Positions 19,525 through 27,097 of a stretch of DNA of 64,000 nt are shown piece by piece. The notes under the pieces were generated by a model. That model searched no databases and was not told where the DNA came from. It saw only the letters and a program-made list of their open reading frames with translations. Source of the DNA: Pseudomonas mucoides (GTDB lineage Bacteria; Pseudomonadota; Gammaproteobacteria; Pseudomonadales; Pseudomonadaceae); the NCBI RefSeq assembly GCF_015461845.1, contig NZ_JACOPW010000009.1, positions 213,481 to 277,480 on the forward strand, read 5' to 3'. How positions within the stretch are numbered: the first letter of the stretch is position 1; each line of letters begins with the position of its first letter. The position numbers and the translations under genes are program-made.

Positions 19525-20421
19525 TTATCGGCTTTTCTCGCCGATCGCCTGCAAGTGCACGGCAAAACGTTCCGCCAGCCAACGAGCCGCCGGGCCCGGC
19601 GGTTCATCGCGACGCCACACCAACTCCACCACCAGCGCCGGCGGGGTCCATTCGCTGTCCAGTTCGACCATCAGGCCCTGGTACGCCGGGTATTGCACCA
19701 CGTGCCGGGGCAACCAGGCCCAACCGAGGCCGCGCACCAGCCATTCGGCCATCACGTAGAAACTGTCGGCCCGCCAGACTTGCGGGCTGGCGGGCTCGCT
19801 GCCGGGGTAAACGCTGGACTGGGTCGACATCAGCAACTGCCGATGCTGCGCCAGCGCCTGACAATCAACGTGAGCCTGCTTCGCCAGTGGGTGCCCGACG
19901 CCGCACACCGTGAGCATCTCGACGCTGCCCACCACTCGCCGCTCAAGGGCCTCGGGAATCTGGTCATGATAAAACAGCAGCCCCAGATCAGCCCGGCGCT
20001 CCACCAGTTTGCGCGCGACATCGCCCTGGGCGGCGCTGGTCAGCTGCACTTCGAGGCTGGGAAATTTTTCCGCCAGGGCTTCGAAGCTTTCGATGATCGG
20101 CTGATAGGGCATGGCTTCATCCTGAGCCACACGCAATCGAGCTTCCTGGCCGCGCATCATGGCCAACGCGCGACCGTTGAGGCGCTCGCACTGGCGCAGC
20201 ACTTCTCGCGCCTCTTCCAGCAAGGCATTACCGGCCTCGGTGAGTTTCGGCTGACGGCCGCTACTGCGATCGAACAGACTCACGCCCAGATCTTCTTCGA
20301 GCAGCGCAATCGAACTGCTGACCGCTGACTGCGCCTTGCGCTGATCACGTGCCACCGCAGAAAACGAACGATGCTCCGCTACGCTGACAAACAACCGCAG
20401 TTGCTCAAGATTCCATTGCAT
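19525..20421 (-). CDS. LysR family transcriptional regulator
   Basis: 298 residues from MQWNLEQLRLFVSVAEH; an earlier in-frame ATG at 20433 adds four residues. N-terminal winged helix-turn-helix (FSAVARDQRKAQSAVSSSIALLEEDLGVSLFDR) and a C-terminal periplasmic-binding-like effector domain. The gene is transcribed away from the EmrE-type exporter at 20525 with a ~100-base shared promoter region, the usual layout for a LysR regulator of its neighbour; no effector can be named. It is followed 11 bases later by waaA on the same strand. Confidence 0.9.
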   Translation of the reverse strand: MQWNLEQLRLFVSVAEHRSFSAVARDQRKAQSAVSSSIALLEEDLGVSLFDRSSGRQPKLTEAGNALLEEAREVLRQCERLNGRALAMMRGQEARLRVAQDEAMPYQPIIESFEALAEKFPSLEVQLTSAAQGDVARKLVERRADLGLLFYHDQIPEALERRVVGSVEMLTVCGVGHPLAKQAHVDCQALAQHRQLLMSTQSSVYPGSEPASPQVWRADSFYVMAEWLVRGLGWAWLPRHVVQYPAYQGLMVELDSEWTPPALVVELVWRRDEPPGPAARWLAERFAVHLQAIGEKSR

Positions 20422-20524
20422 AGGCCAGCCCATCTTTTTGGCAGATAGGTAATGACTTTACCGCATCTGAAGAGTCTCTAAAATGCCGACCTCAGAAAGC
20501 AACACTTCACACGAGGATGCACCC

Positions 20525-20857
20525 ATGACCGCTTACTACTATCTGGCCATCGCCATCTGCGCCGAAGTGATCGCAACTGTTTCGATGAAAGCCGTCAAAG
20601 GTTTCAGCACGCCGCTGCCGCTGGTTCTGGTGATCGTCGGTTACGGCATTGCCTTCTGGATGCTGACCCTGGTAGTGCGCAGCGTTCCGGTGGGAGTTGC
20701 CTACGCAGTGTGGGCCGGCATGGGAATCGTGATGGTCAGCGTCGCGGCGCTGTTTATCTACGGGCAGAAGCTGGATGTGCCGGCGATGCTGGGGATGGCG
20801 TTGATCGTACTGGGTGTCGTGGTCATCCAACTGTTCTCAAAAACTGCCGGGCACTGA
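20525..20857 (+). CDS. SMR (EmrE-type) multidrug exporter
   Basis: 110 residues, four transmembrane helices, small multidrug resistance family. The proton- and drug-binding Glu14 is present (AICAEVIATVSMK), as is Trp63 in the conserved AYAVWAGMG, which points to the EmrE/Qac branch (quaternary cations) rather than the guanidinium-exporting branch, though this cannot be settled by eye. ATG 20525 is preceded by GAGGA; the open frame continues upstream without a plausible start. Divergent from a LysR regulator. Confidence 0.88.
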   Translation: MTAYYYLAIAICAEVIATVSMKAVKGFSTPLPLVLVIVGYGIAFWMLTLVVRSVPVGVAYAVWAGMGIVMVSVAALFIYGQKLDVPAMLGMALIVLGVVVIQLFSKTAGH

Positions 20858-20870
20858 TGCACCGCTTTTT

Positions 20871-21004
20871 GTAGCAGTTGCCGAAGGCTGCGTCCGACTG
20901 CGAAGCAGTTGTAAAAACTGACAATAGACATCTCAGACAGATCGAAGGCGAGGACTTCGGTCGAGCGCGACCCCGGCTCGAACGCAGCCTTCGGCAGCTG
21001 CTAC
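20871..21004. repeat. Large palindromic element, GTAGCAGYTGCCGAAGGCTGCG class
   Basis: Inverted arms of ~24 bases (20871-20894 and 20980-21004) differing at only a few positions, with an 85-base interior that itself contains TCGAAGGCGAGGACTTCGGTCGA. It fills the gap between the SMR exporter and the oxidoreductase. Looks like a dispersed REP-type doublet of a class different from those at 2454 and 14311. Confidence 0.75.
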
Positions 21005-21062
21005 ATAGCGCTTGGCATGAATCTGTATACTGCGCCCTCGTCTTGAACACTGAGGTCGCCGC

Positions 21063-22238
21063 ATGCCATCCGTTATTTCCACCGACGTTCTGATTGTCGG
21101 CGCTGGTGTCGCCGGCCTCTGGCTGAATGCGCGCCTGCGCCGCCAGGGTTTTTCGACCGTGCTGGTGGAAAGCGCCAGCCTCGGCGGCGGGCAGAGTGTG
21201 AAATCCCAGGGCATCATCCACGGCGGCGCCAAGTACGCGTTGCACGGCGCCCTGACCGGGGCATCGGAAGCGATTGCCGACATGCCGCGCCGCTGGCGTG
21301 AAGCGCTGGCGGGCGATGGCGAACTGGACCTGTCCGGCGTACGCCTGTTGTCCGAAGCGCACTATCTCTGGTCCCCCGGCACGCTCGCCGGCAACCTCAC
21401 CAGTTTCTTCGCGAGCAAGGCCGTGCGCGGCCGTGTCGATCAGGTCAAGGGCGAGCAACTGCCGCCGGCCCTGCAAGACAAACGCTTCAAGGGCAAGGTT
21501 TATCGCCTGGCGGAATTGGTGGTCGACGTGCCAAGCCTGATCCAGCGCCTGGCCGTTCTGGCCGGTGATGGCCTGCTCGCCGCGCAGAAGATCGAGCCGC
21601 TGCTGGAAGGCAACGTGCTGGTCGGCCTGAAGGTCGATGAGCGCGAGATTCGTGCCCAGCGCATCGTCCTCAGCGCCGGTGCTGGCACCGCGGCATTGCT
21701 CGAAGCGCTGGGGTTGAGCCAGCCCGCCATGCAGCGTCGGCCGTTGCATATGATCATCGCCAAAGGCCCGGGCCTCAAACCGCTTTACGCCCATTGCCTG
21801 GGCGGCGGCACCAAACCGCGCCTGACCGTGACCACTCACCCGGCCGCCGACGGTCAGTGGGTCTGGTACATGGGGGGCGACATTGCCGAGGCTGAAGGCG
21901 TTGCCCGCGAACCTGCCGAGCAAATCGCCACGGCCCAGCAAGAGCTCGGGCAGTTGCTGCCATGGATCGACCTGAGCACCGCGCAATGGGCCACCTTGCG
22001 CGTGGACCGCGCCGAGCCGTTGCAATCGGGGCTCACCCGTCCCGACAACGCCTTCCTCGCCGAACAAGGTCGCCTGCTGGTGGGCTGGCCGACCAAACTG
22101 GCGCTGGCACCGGACTTCGCCGACCGGGTCATCGCCAGCCTGACGCGTGACGGCATCCAGCCGAGCCATCCAGAGCCTCTGCCGGAACTACCGAAACCGC
22201 CAATGGGCGTGCCGGCCTGGGAGCAACTGCTGCCATGA
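21063..22238 (+). CDS. FAD-dependent oxidoreductase (DAO/glycine-oxidase-like fold)
   Basis: 391 residues. N-terminal Rossmann FAD-binding motif DVLIVGAGVAGLWLNARL followed by the acidic ribose-binding residue in VLVESASLGGG; a C-terminal LLVGWPTKLALAPDFAD that closes the FAD site. Conserved GIIHGGAKYALHGALTG is a distinctive feature of this pseudomonad protein. Substrate unknown. The aldo/keto reductase start overlaps its stop (ATGA 22235-22238), so the two are translated as a pair and may act on related compounds. Confidence 0.82.
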   Translation: MPSVISTDVLIVGAGVAGLWLNARLRRQGFSTVLVESASLGGGQSVKSQGIIHGGAKYALHGALTGASEAIADMPRRWREALAGDGELDLSGVRLLSEAHYLWSPGTLAGNLTSFFASKAVRGRVDQVKGEQLPPALQDKRFKGKVYRLAELVVDVPSLIQRLAVLAGDGLLAAQKIEPLLEGNVLVGLKVDEREIRAQRIVLSAGAGTAALLEALGLSQPAMQRRPLHMIIAKGPGLKPLYAHCLGGGTKPRLTVTTHPAADGQWVWYMGGDIAEAEGVAREPAEQIATAQQELGQLLPWIDLSTAQWATLRVDRAEPLQSGLTRPDNAFLAEQGRLLVGWPTKLALAPDFADRVIASLTRDGIQPSHPEPLPELPKPPMGVPAWEQLLP

Positions 22239-23047
22239 GCCAACCAACCCTGCACGATCTGCACCGCCCATTGGGCAGCACCGGCCTGCTGGTGTCGCCG
22301 CTGGGCCTGGGCACGGTCAAACTCGGCCGTGACCAGGGCGTGAAATATCCCAATGGTTTTCAGATTCCCGACGACGATGATGCACGCCGGTTGCTCAAAC
22401 TCGCCCGCGACATGGGCATCAACCTGATCGACACCGCCCCGGCCTATGGCCGCAGCGAAGAACGCCTCGGCCCGCTATTGCGCGGCCAGCGTCAGGACTG
22501 GGTGATTGTCAGCAAGGTCGGCGAAGAGTTTTCCAATGGCCAGTCGAGCCACGATTTCAGTGCCGCCCACACCCGTCTTTCAGTGGAGCGCAGCCTGCAA
22601 CGTCTGGAAACGGATTTTATCGACCTGGTGCTGGTGCACTCCGACGGCAACGATATGGCGATCCTCAATGACAGCGAGGTCTACGCGACCCTCGCCACGC
22701 TCAAGGCCGAAGGCAAGATTCGCGGTTTCGGTTTTTCCGGCAAAACCGTCGAAGGTGGTTTGAAGGCTCTGGAGCAAGGTGATTGCGCCATGGTCACCTA
22801 CAATCTGAACGATCAGAACGAGAAGCCTGTCATTGACTATGCTGCTGCTCACGGCAAAGCCATTCTGGTCAAAAAAGCCCTCGCCAGCGGTCATGTGTGC
22901 CTGAGTCCAGGCGTGGACCCGGTGCGCGCCAGCTTCGAGTTGTTGTTTGAACATCCGGGTGTGGCCAGTGCTATTGTCGGGACCATTAATCCGCTGCACC
23001 TCGCCCACAACGTTGCGACCGTTGCCCAGGTCCTCCGTAGAAACTGA
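22235..23047 (+). CDS. Aldo/keto reductase
   Basis: 270 residues, TIM-barrel NADPH-dependent reductase. Catalytic tetrad visible: Asp in NLIDTAPAYG, Tyr in the same motif, Lys in WVIVSKVGEEFS and His in LVLVHSDGND. The C-terminal cofactor segment is GVASAIVGTINPLHLAHN. Shorter than many members (usually ~320). Coupled by a 4-base overlap to the upstream FAD-dependent oxidoreductase; followed 32 bases later by a gene of unknown function in the same direction. Substrate cannot be inferred. Confidence 0.9.
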   Translation: MSQPTLHDLHRPLGSTGLLVSPLGLGTVKLGRDQGVKYPNGFQIPDDDDARRLLKLARDMGINLIDTAPAYGRSEERLGPLLRGQRQDWVIVSKVGEEFSNGQSSHDFSAAHTRLSVERSLQRLETDFIDLVLVHSDGNDMAILNDSEVYATLATLKAEGKIRGFGFSGKTVEGGLKALEQGDCAMVTYNLNDQNEKPVIDYAAAHGKAILVKKALASGHVCLSPGVDPVRASFELLFEHPGVASAIVGTINPLHLAHNVATVAQVLRRN

Positions 23048-23079
23048 TGCCGCCCACGCGGCCTTAAGCAGGAGCCGAC

Positions 23080-24048
23080 ATGCCGCGTACGCTCATTAGA
23101 AAGAACCCGAGCAACTTCAAGACCCTGCCATTGTACGTCGAAGCGACTCCCGAAGGCTTGAGCTACCAGAGCGTCGGGATGCCGCTCAACTTTTCCCAGA
23201 CCCTGCAACGTCGCCGTCCTGTGACGGTAGCCAGCACCGAGCGGTTTGCGCTGGAACTGGCCAACCTCGGGGTCTCGGTGCGCCTGACCCTGCATTGGCA
23301 GAATCGCGATTACTGGGTGTTGGTGCGCCAGCGTCGGCAAGACCGTGGCGACGTGGTGCTCAAGCTGATCTCCGGGTACGTGCCGGCCCATGAACTGAAC
23401 CTGCCGCTGCACACGGCGATTCAGGAAATTGCCGAAGAGTGCCTGCTGGAAACCCCGGAAGGCTGGCTCGGCGGGCGTTTTAATGACACGTGGTTGCCTG
23501 CGCCCTATGCCAGTGCCCTGCACTACCGCGAGGCGCTACCGTTTCGCCTGACGCCGTTGTCCGGTTCGGCGCGGCCGGTGCGGTGCGCCAACCTGCAACT
23601 GATCGAACGGCCACGGGCTTACGTGCATTTGCCCACCGCGTCGTTGCAACTGATCTATGACCTGCGCCTGGACGTGCCCAAGGAAGCCAAATCCCTGAGC
23701 CTGTTTCATGTCGATGAGCGCCTGGAAGGCGATCAACTGGTGGCCCGCCTCGACCGCAAGCGCCCGGATTTGTACCTGATGCCCTTGCAGGACGGCCAGC
23801 CGATGGCCGAGCTGTATACCTTGAAGAAGGATCAGCTCTACCCCGCGAGCACGCGCGGCTTGTTCCTGGCAGAGAGTTTTGCCCAACAGGAAGGCTGGGT
23901 GGTGCGTGATGAGCGGATTCGCTGGAAAGATTGGGTGCGCCAGCAGGGGCTGAGCCCGCCGGGGAAGGATTCGGGTCTGGCGCGATTACGCGGGAAGGCA
24001 AAGCAATTACTGAAGAAAATCGTGCCGCATAAAAAAGTCAGCTCTTGA
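23080..24048 (+). CDS. Conserved protein of unknown function
   Basis: 322 residues, no signal peptide, no membrane segment, basic C-terminus (RLRGKAKQLLKKIVPHKKVSS). A central segment HTAIQEIAEECLLETPEGWLGG resembles a Nudix box (RE-x2-EE-like), and the regions after it could be the rest of a Nudix fold, but the conserved Gly and first Glu are not where expected. Some databases may list such proteins under an ABC-transporter ATPase label, yet I see no Walker A motif. Conserved downstream of the oxidoreductase/aldo-keto reductase pair; 12-base ribosome-binding region with AGGAG before ATG. Confidence 0.6.
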   Translation: MPRTLIRKNPSNFKTLPLYVEATPEGLSYQSVGMPLNFSQTLQRRRPVTVASTERFALELANLGVSVRLTLHWQNRDYWVLVRQRRQDRGDVVLKLISGYVPAHELNLPLHTAIQEIAEECLLETPEGWLGGRFNDTWLPAPYASALHYREALPFRLTPLSGSARPVRCANLQLIERPRAYVHLPTASLQLIYDLRLDVPKEAKSLSLFHVDERLEGDQLVARLDRKRPDLYLMPLQDGQPMAELYTLKKDQLYPASTRGLFLAESFAQQEGWVVRDERIRWKDWVRQQGLSPPGKDSGLARLRGKAKQLLKKIVPHKKVSS

Positions 24049-24068
24049 TCGTTCCCACATTCTGCGTC

Positions 24069-24107
24069 CGTTGATCATTCCCACGCAGAGCGTGGGAATG
24101 ATCAACG
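24069..24107. repeat. Perfect long palindrome, ATCATTCCCACGC class
   Basis: Arms CGTTGATCATTCCCACGC and GCGTGGGAATGATCAACG, 18 bp with no mismatch and a 3-base loop, immediately after the unknown gene and directly against the 3' end of hldE. A degenerate half copy (GATCGTTCCCACATTCTGCG) sits just upstream at 24048-24068. Resembles a dispersed intergenic repeat of the fluorescent group and could terminate both convergent genes. Confidence 0.8.
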
Positions 24108-24109
24108 TC

Positions 24110-25534
24110 TCACTCGGATTGACGGATCTTATCGACAATCGCCGTTGTAGAGCTGTTCGCTACCAGCCCCAGCACTTTCACCGTCCCGCCATAAGCCGTC
24201 ACGATGTCTGCGCCGACCACTTGGTCGATCCCGTAATCCCCCCCCTTCACCAACACGTCCGGCTTGACCTCGCGCAACAGATTTTCCGGGGTGCCTTCAG
24301 GGAAGCTGATCACCCAATCCACTGCGCCCAAACCGGCCAGTACGGCCATGCGACGGTCGACGCTGTTGATCGGACGACCCGGCCCTTTCAGGCGGCTGAC
24401 CGAAGCATCGTCATTGACCGCAACGATCAATCGATCGCCCTGGGCCCGTGCCTGCTCGAGGTAGGTCACGTGGCCGGCATGCAGAATGTCGAAGCAGCCA
24501 TTGGTGAAGACAATCTTCTCTTTGTGCGCACGCGCATCGGCGACGGCCAGCAAGAGCTGCTCAAGGCCCAACACACCGCGCTCGGAACCCTCTTCGCGCT
24601 GGATGGCGCGGCGTAGTTCCGGGGCGCTGATGGCTGCGGTACCGAGTTTGCCGACCACAATGCCAGCTGCCAGGTTGGCCAGGGCCACCGCATGGGGCAA
24701 TTCTTCACCCGCGGCAATCGCCGCTGCCAAGGTAGAAATCACGGTATCGCCAGCACCGGTCACGTCGAACACTTCACGGGCACGGGCCGGCAGGTGCAGC
24801 GCCGGATGATCCGGACGCAGCAAGGTCATGCCGTGTTCGCCACGGGTCACCAGCAAGGCGCCGAGGTCGAGGTCGTGCATCAGCTGCGCGCCTTTGCTCA
24901 CCAGTTCGTGCTCATCGGCGCAGCCACCGACGATGGTTTCGAACTCGCTGAGGTTCGGGGTGATCAGGCTCGCGCCACGGTAGATCGAGAAATCCTTGCC
25001 CTTGGGATCCGCCAGCACTGGAATGCCACGGGCACGGGCGGCCTGGATCAGCACCTGATGGTTTTTCAGGGCGCCTTTGCCGTAGTCGGACAGCACCAGC
25101 ACCTTGATGCCTTCGAGCAGTTCATCGACTTGCTCGCCAAGCGCCAACGCGTCGGTGGCGAAGGGTTCTTCGAAGTCGATACGCAGCAATTGCTGGTGAC
25201 GACTCATGACCCGCAGCTTGACGATGGTCGGCTGGTGCGCAATGCGCTGGAAAATAGCCCGGACGCCTGCGCCCTGGAGGCTATTGGCCAGGCTGTCGGC
25301 CGCTTCGTCGTCGCCGGTCACACCGACCAGCGAGGCAGGAGCACCGAGCGCGGCAATGTTCAACGCAACGTTGGCGGCACCGCCCGGGCGGTCCTCGATT
25401 TGCTCGACCTTGACCACCGGCACCGGCGCCTCAGGGGAAATCCGTGAGGTACCACCATGCCAGTAACGGTCGAGCATGACATCGCCGACCACCAAGACAG
25501 GGGCTTGATCGAATCGCGGCATGGACAACTTCAT
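24110..25534 (-). CDS. hldE: Bifunctional heptose 7-phosphate kinase / heptose 1-phosphate adenylyltransferase HldE
   Basis: Makes ADP-D-glycero-D-manno-heptose precursor for the LPS inner core. 474 residues from ATG 25534 (MKLSMPRFDQAPVLVVGDVML): an N-terminal ribokinase-like domain (to ~320) with DRPGGAANVALNIAALGA and the signature DVTGAGDTVISTLAAA, then a nucleotidylyltransferase domain with FTNGCFDILHAGHVTYLEQA. Both domains look intact. It lies downstream of the cysC/sulfotransferase pair on the same strand with a ~100-base gap; its heptose product feeds WaaC and WaaF encoded further along. Confidence 0.96.
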   Translation of the reverse strand: MKLSMPRFDQAPVLVVGDVMLDRYWHGGTSRISPEAPVPVVKVEQIEDRPGGAANVALNIAALGAPASLVGVTGDDEAADSLANSLQGAGVRAIFQRIAHQPTIVKLRVMSRHQQLLRIDFEEPFATDALALGEQVDELLEGIKVLVLSDYGKGALKNHQVLIQAARARGIPVLADPKGKDFSIYRGASLITPNLSEFETIVGGCADEHELVSKGAQLMHDLDLGALLVTRGEHGMTLLRPDHPALHLPARAREVFDVTGAGDTVISTLAAAIAAGEELPHAVALANLAAGIVVGKLGTAAISAPELRRAIQREEGSERGVLGLEQLLLAVADARAHKEKIVFTNGCFDILHAGHVTYLEQARAQGDRLIVAVNDDASVSRLKGPGRPINSVDRRMAVLAGLGAVDWVISFPEGTPENLLREVKPDVLVKGGDYGIDQVVGADIVTAYGGTVKVLGLVANSSTTAIVDKIRQSE

Positions 25535-25636
25535 GGAGCAACCCACATACAAAATGAACAGGGGCGCGATATTACCACAGGGTTGGCGCTGGCTTGCGTG
25601 ACGGCTGCAACGGGATGATTTGCCGGGTAAAACTGT

Positions 25637-26242
25637 TCATTTATTGAGCAGAAAAGCCGATAACTGCCAGCAGGCGTCGGCCAGCCCCGTTTCGTCGGTG
25701 TCGATCTCACATTCGGCAGACAGCGGCGCCTCGTACGGGCTGTCAATGCCGGTGAAGTCCTTGACCCGCCCCTGCCGGGCCGCTTGATACAAGCCTTTGG
25801 GGTCGCGCTGCGCACACACTGCGAACGGCGTGCTCACATACACCTCAATGAAATCGCCTTCGGCGAACAAACGCCGGGCGGTTTCGCGCTCGGTACGAAA
25901 AGGCGAGATCGCCGCAACGATCACTATCAGCCCCGCATCCACCATCAATCGTGCCACCTCGGCCATGCGTCGGATATTTTCCCGGCGACAGTCAGCCCCC
26001 ATCCCCAGATCACGGCACAAGCCGCCACGCAGGTTGTCACCATCCAGCAGAAAGGTGTGCAGCCCACGCTGATTGAGCTGAAGTTCAAGGGCATTGGCCA
26101 GCGTCGACTTGCCCGCCCCGGACAACCCGGTCAACCACAAGCAACGCGGCCGCTGGCATTTGATTGAGGCACGCGCCTCGTTCGACAGCGCCAGCGAGTA
26201 AGGCCTGACATCGGCAACTGACATCAACTGCGCTTTATTCAT
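25637..26242 (-). CDS. cysC: Adenylylsulfate (APS) kinase CysC
   Basis: Phosphorylates APS to PAPS, the sulfate donor of sulfotransferases. 201 residues from ATG 26242 (MNKAQLMSVADVRPYS). P-loop GLSGAGKS at residues 39-46, LLDGDNLRGGLCRDLG, the lid segment RRENIRRMAEVARLM, ISPFRTERE and VYVSTPFAVCAQRDPKGLY are all canonical. It stands alone without cysD/cysN, which must be elsewhere. The start overlaps the last 8 bases of the sulfotransferase gene, so donor synthesis and use are translationally linked. The frame stays open through the neighbour, which gives a spurious longer reading frame to 26830. Confidence 0.93.
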   Translation of the reverse strand: MNKAQLMSVADVRPYSLALSNEARASIKCQRPRCLWLTGLSGAGKSTLANALELQLNQRGLHTFLLDGDNLRGGLCRDLGMGADCRRENIRRMAEVARLMVDAGLIVIVAAISPFRTERETARRLFAEGDFIEVYVSTPFAVCAQRDPKGLYQAARQGRVKDFTGIDSPYEAPLSAECEIDTDETGLADACWQLSAFLLNK

Positions 26243-26939
26243 AGCCGAGCATCTCGTAGTCGCGCTGGTACGCCCGGCGTACCAACCGACGGGTACGCGC
26301 CGAGCAGAAATCACGGGCGCGCATCGGCTGTCGTTGCCGGGAGCTGTTGACGTGAGGCAGCACCAGCGAACACCCCAACTGCTCGCAGACCAGTTGAAAG
26401 TCCCGTTCCAGATGCTCCTGATACCCAATGAAGTCCAACGCCAGATGCCCCAGGGAGTCGGTGAGAAAATCCGTTTGCGCGGCGAAATGCAATTGCCGCT
26501 GGATCGTTTCCGGGTGCAGCCAGCGACCGACGAAATCGTCGAAGTCGCGGTAGTGGCTGACCAGTTTTTGCGCCGCATGATCGCGCCGGCCCAACTCGTT
26601 GCCCCGCAGAAACGCGTAGGCCGAATAAGCCCTTTCCAGAGGATCACGCACAAAGGCGAATTTGAAACTGGCCGCAAACTGCTCGGAAAACTGCTGCTCG
26701 TACCAGTACAACGGCAAGTGACCGGGGCTCCAATTGTCGAACATCGCTGCGCAAATGCTGCTCCCGGCACATTTGGGGACATGAATGTACAGACAGGAAA
26801 GCTGCTCGAAGGCTTGGGGAAAACGCACATTGGCCGACATCGATTTGTTCACCACCTGGCGGTCTACCACCGACAGGCGTCCCAGCAAAAATGCCCGCTG
26901 CGACTTGGGTAACAGCTTCCAGAGATAACGTTGCAGCAT
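26235..26939 (-). CDS. Sulfotransferase family protein (Sulfotransfer_2 type)
   Basis: 234 residues, PAPS-dependent carbohydrate sulfotransferase fold. The 5'-phosphosulfate loop is YIHVPKCAGSS (residues 51-61) and the 3'-phosphate-binding segment FVRDPLERAYSAY (96-108) holds the expected Arg and Ser. No signal peptide or membrane segment, so it would act at the cytoplasmic face, before flipping by MsbA. Between msbA (158 bases upstream) and cysC (8-base overlap), inside the LPS genes. Lipid A-core or a polysaccharide precursor is the likely acceptor, by context only. Its Shine-Dalgarno sequence is weak and a hairpin lies just upstream. Confidence 0.85.
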   Translation of the reverse strand: MLQRYLWKLLPKSQRAFLLGRLSVVDRQVVNKSMSANVRFPQAFEQLSCLYIHVPKCAGSSICAAMFDNWSPGHLPLYWYEQQFSEQFAASFKFAFVRDPLERAYSAYAFLRGNELGRRDHAAQKLVSHYRDFDDFVGRWLHPETIQRQLHFAAQTDFLTDSLGHLALDFIGYQEHLERDFQLVCEQLGCSLVLPHVNSSRQRQPMRARDFCSARTRRLVRRAYQRDYEMLGYE

Positions 26940-26952
26940 GGCAGTACCCGCG

Positions 26953-26972
26953 CGATGGGGATGGCCCCATCG
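26953..26972 (-). promoter_or_regulatory. Inverted repeat in the sulfotransferase 5' leader
   Basis: Perfect 8-bp arms CGATGGGG / CCCCATCG with a 4-base spacer, ending 13 bases before the sulfotransferase start codon. It could be an operator or a leader hairpin limiting translation. Confidence 0.45.
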
Positions 26973-27064
26973 ATTGAAGTCAAAGGTCGTTCAGGAACCT
27001 TAACAAGCGAGTCGCACAGATTTATGCAGGTTTGGTCAAGAAGGGTAAAGGTCTGGATACAAAT

Positions 27065-27089
27065 CGCCGGGCGCATTGCGCGCCCGGCG
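27065..27089 (-). terminator. Terminator-like hairpin after msbA
   Basis: CGCCGGGCG / CGCCCGGCG arms around a 7-base loop, 9 bases past the msbA stop; followed on the minus strand by ATTTGTAT. A weak U run, so partial termination before the sulfotransferase gene is likely. Confidence 0.65.
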
Positions 27090-27097
27090 AGCGAAGA

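Noticed and set aside
19285..20328. 347-codon plus-strand frame across waaA and the LysR gene
   Set aside because: Antisense of two well supported genes; no start signal or domain.
25637..26830. 397-codon extended cysC with a Cys/Trp-rich N-terminal half
   Set aside because: The first half is the sulfotransferase gene read out of frame; the CysC start is at 26242.
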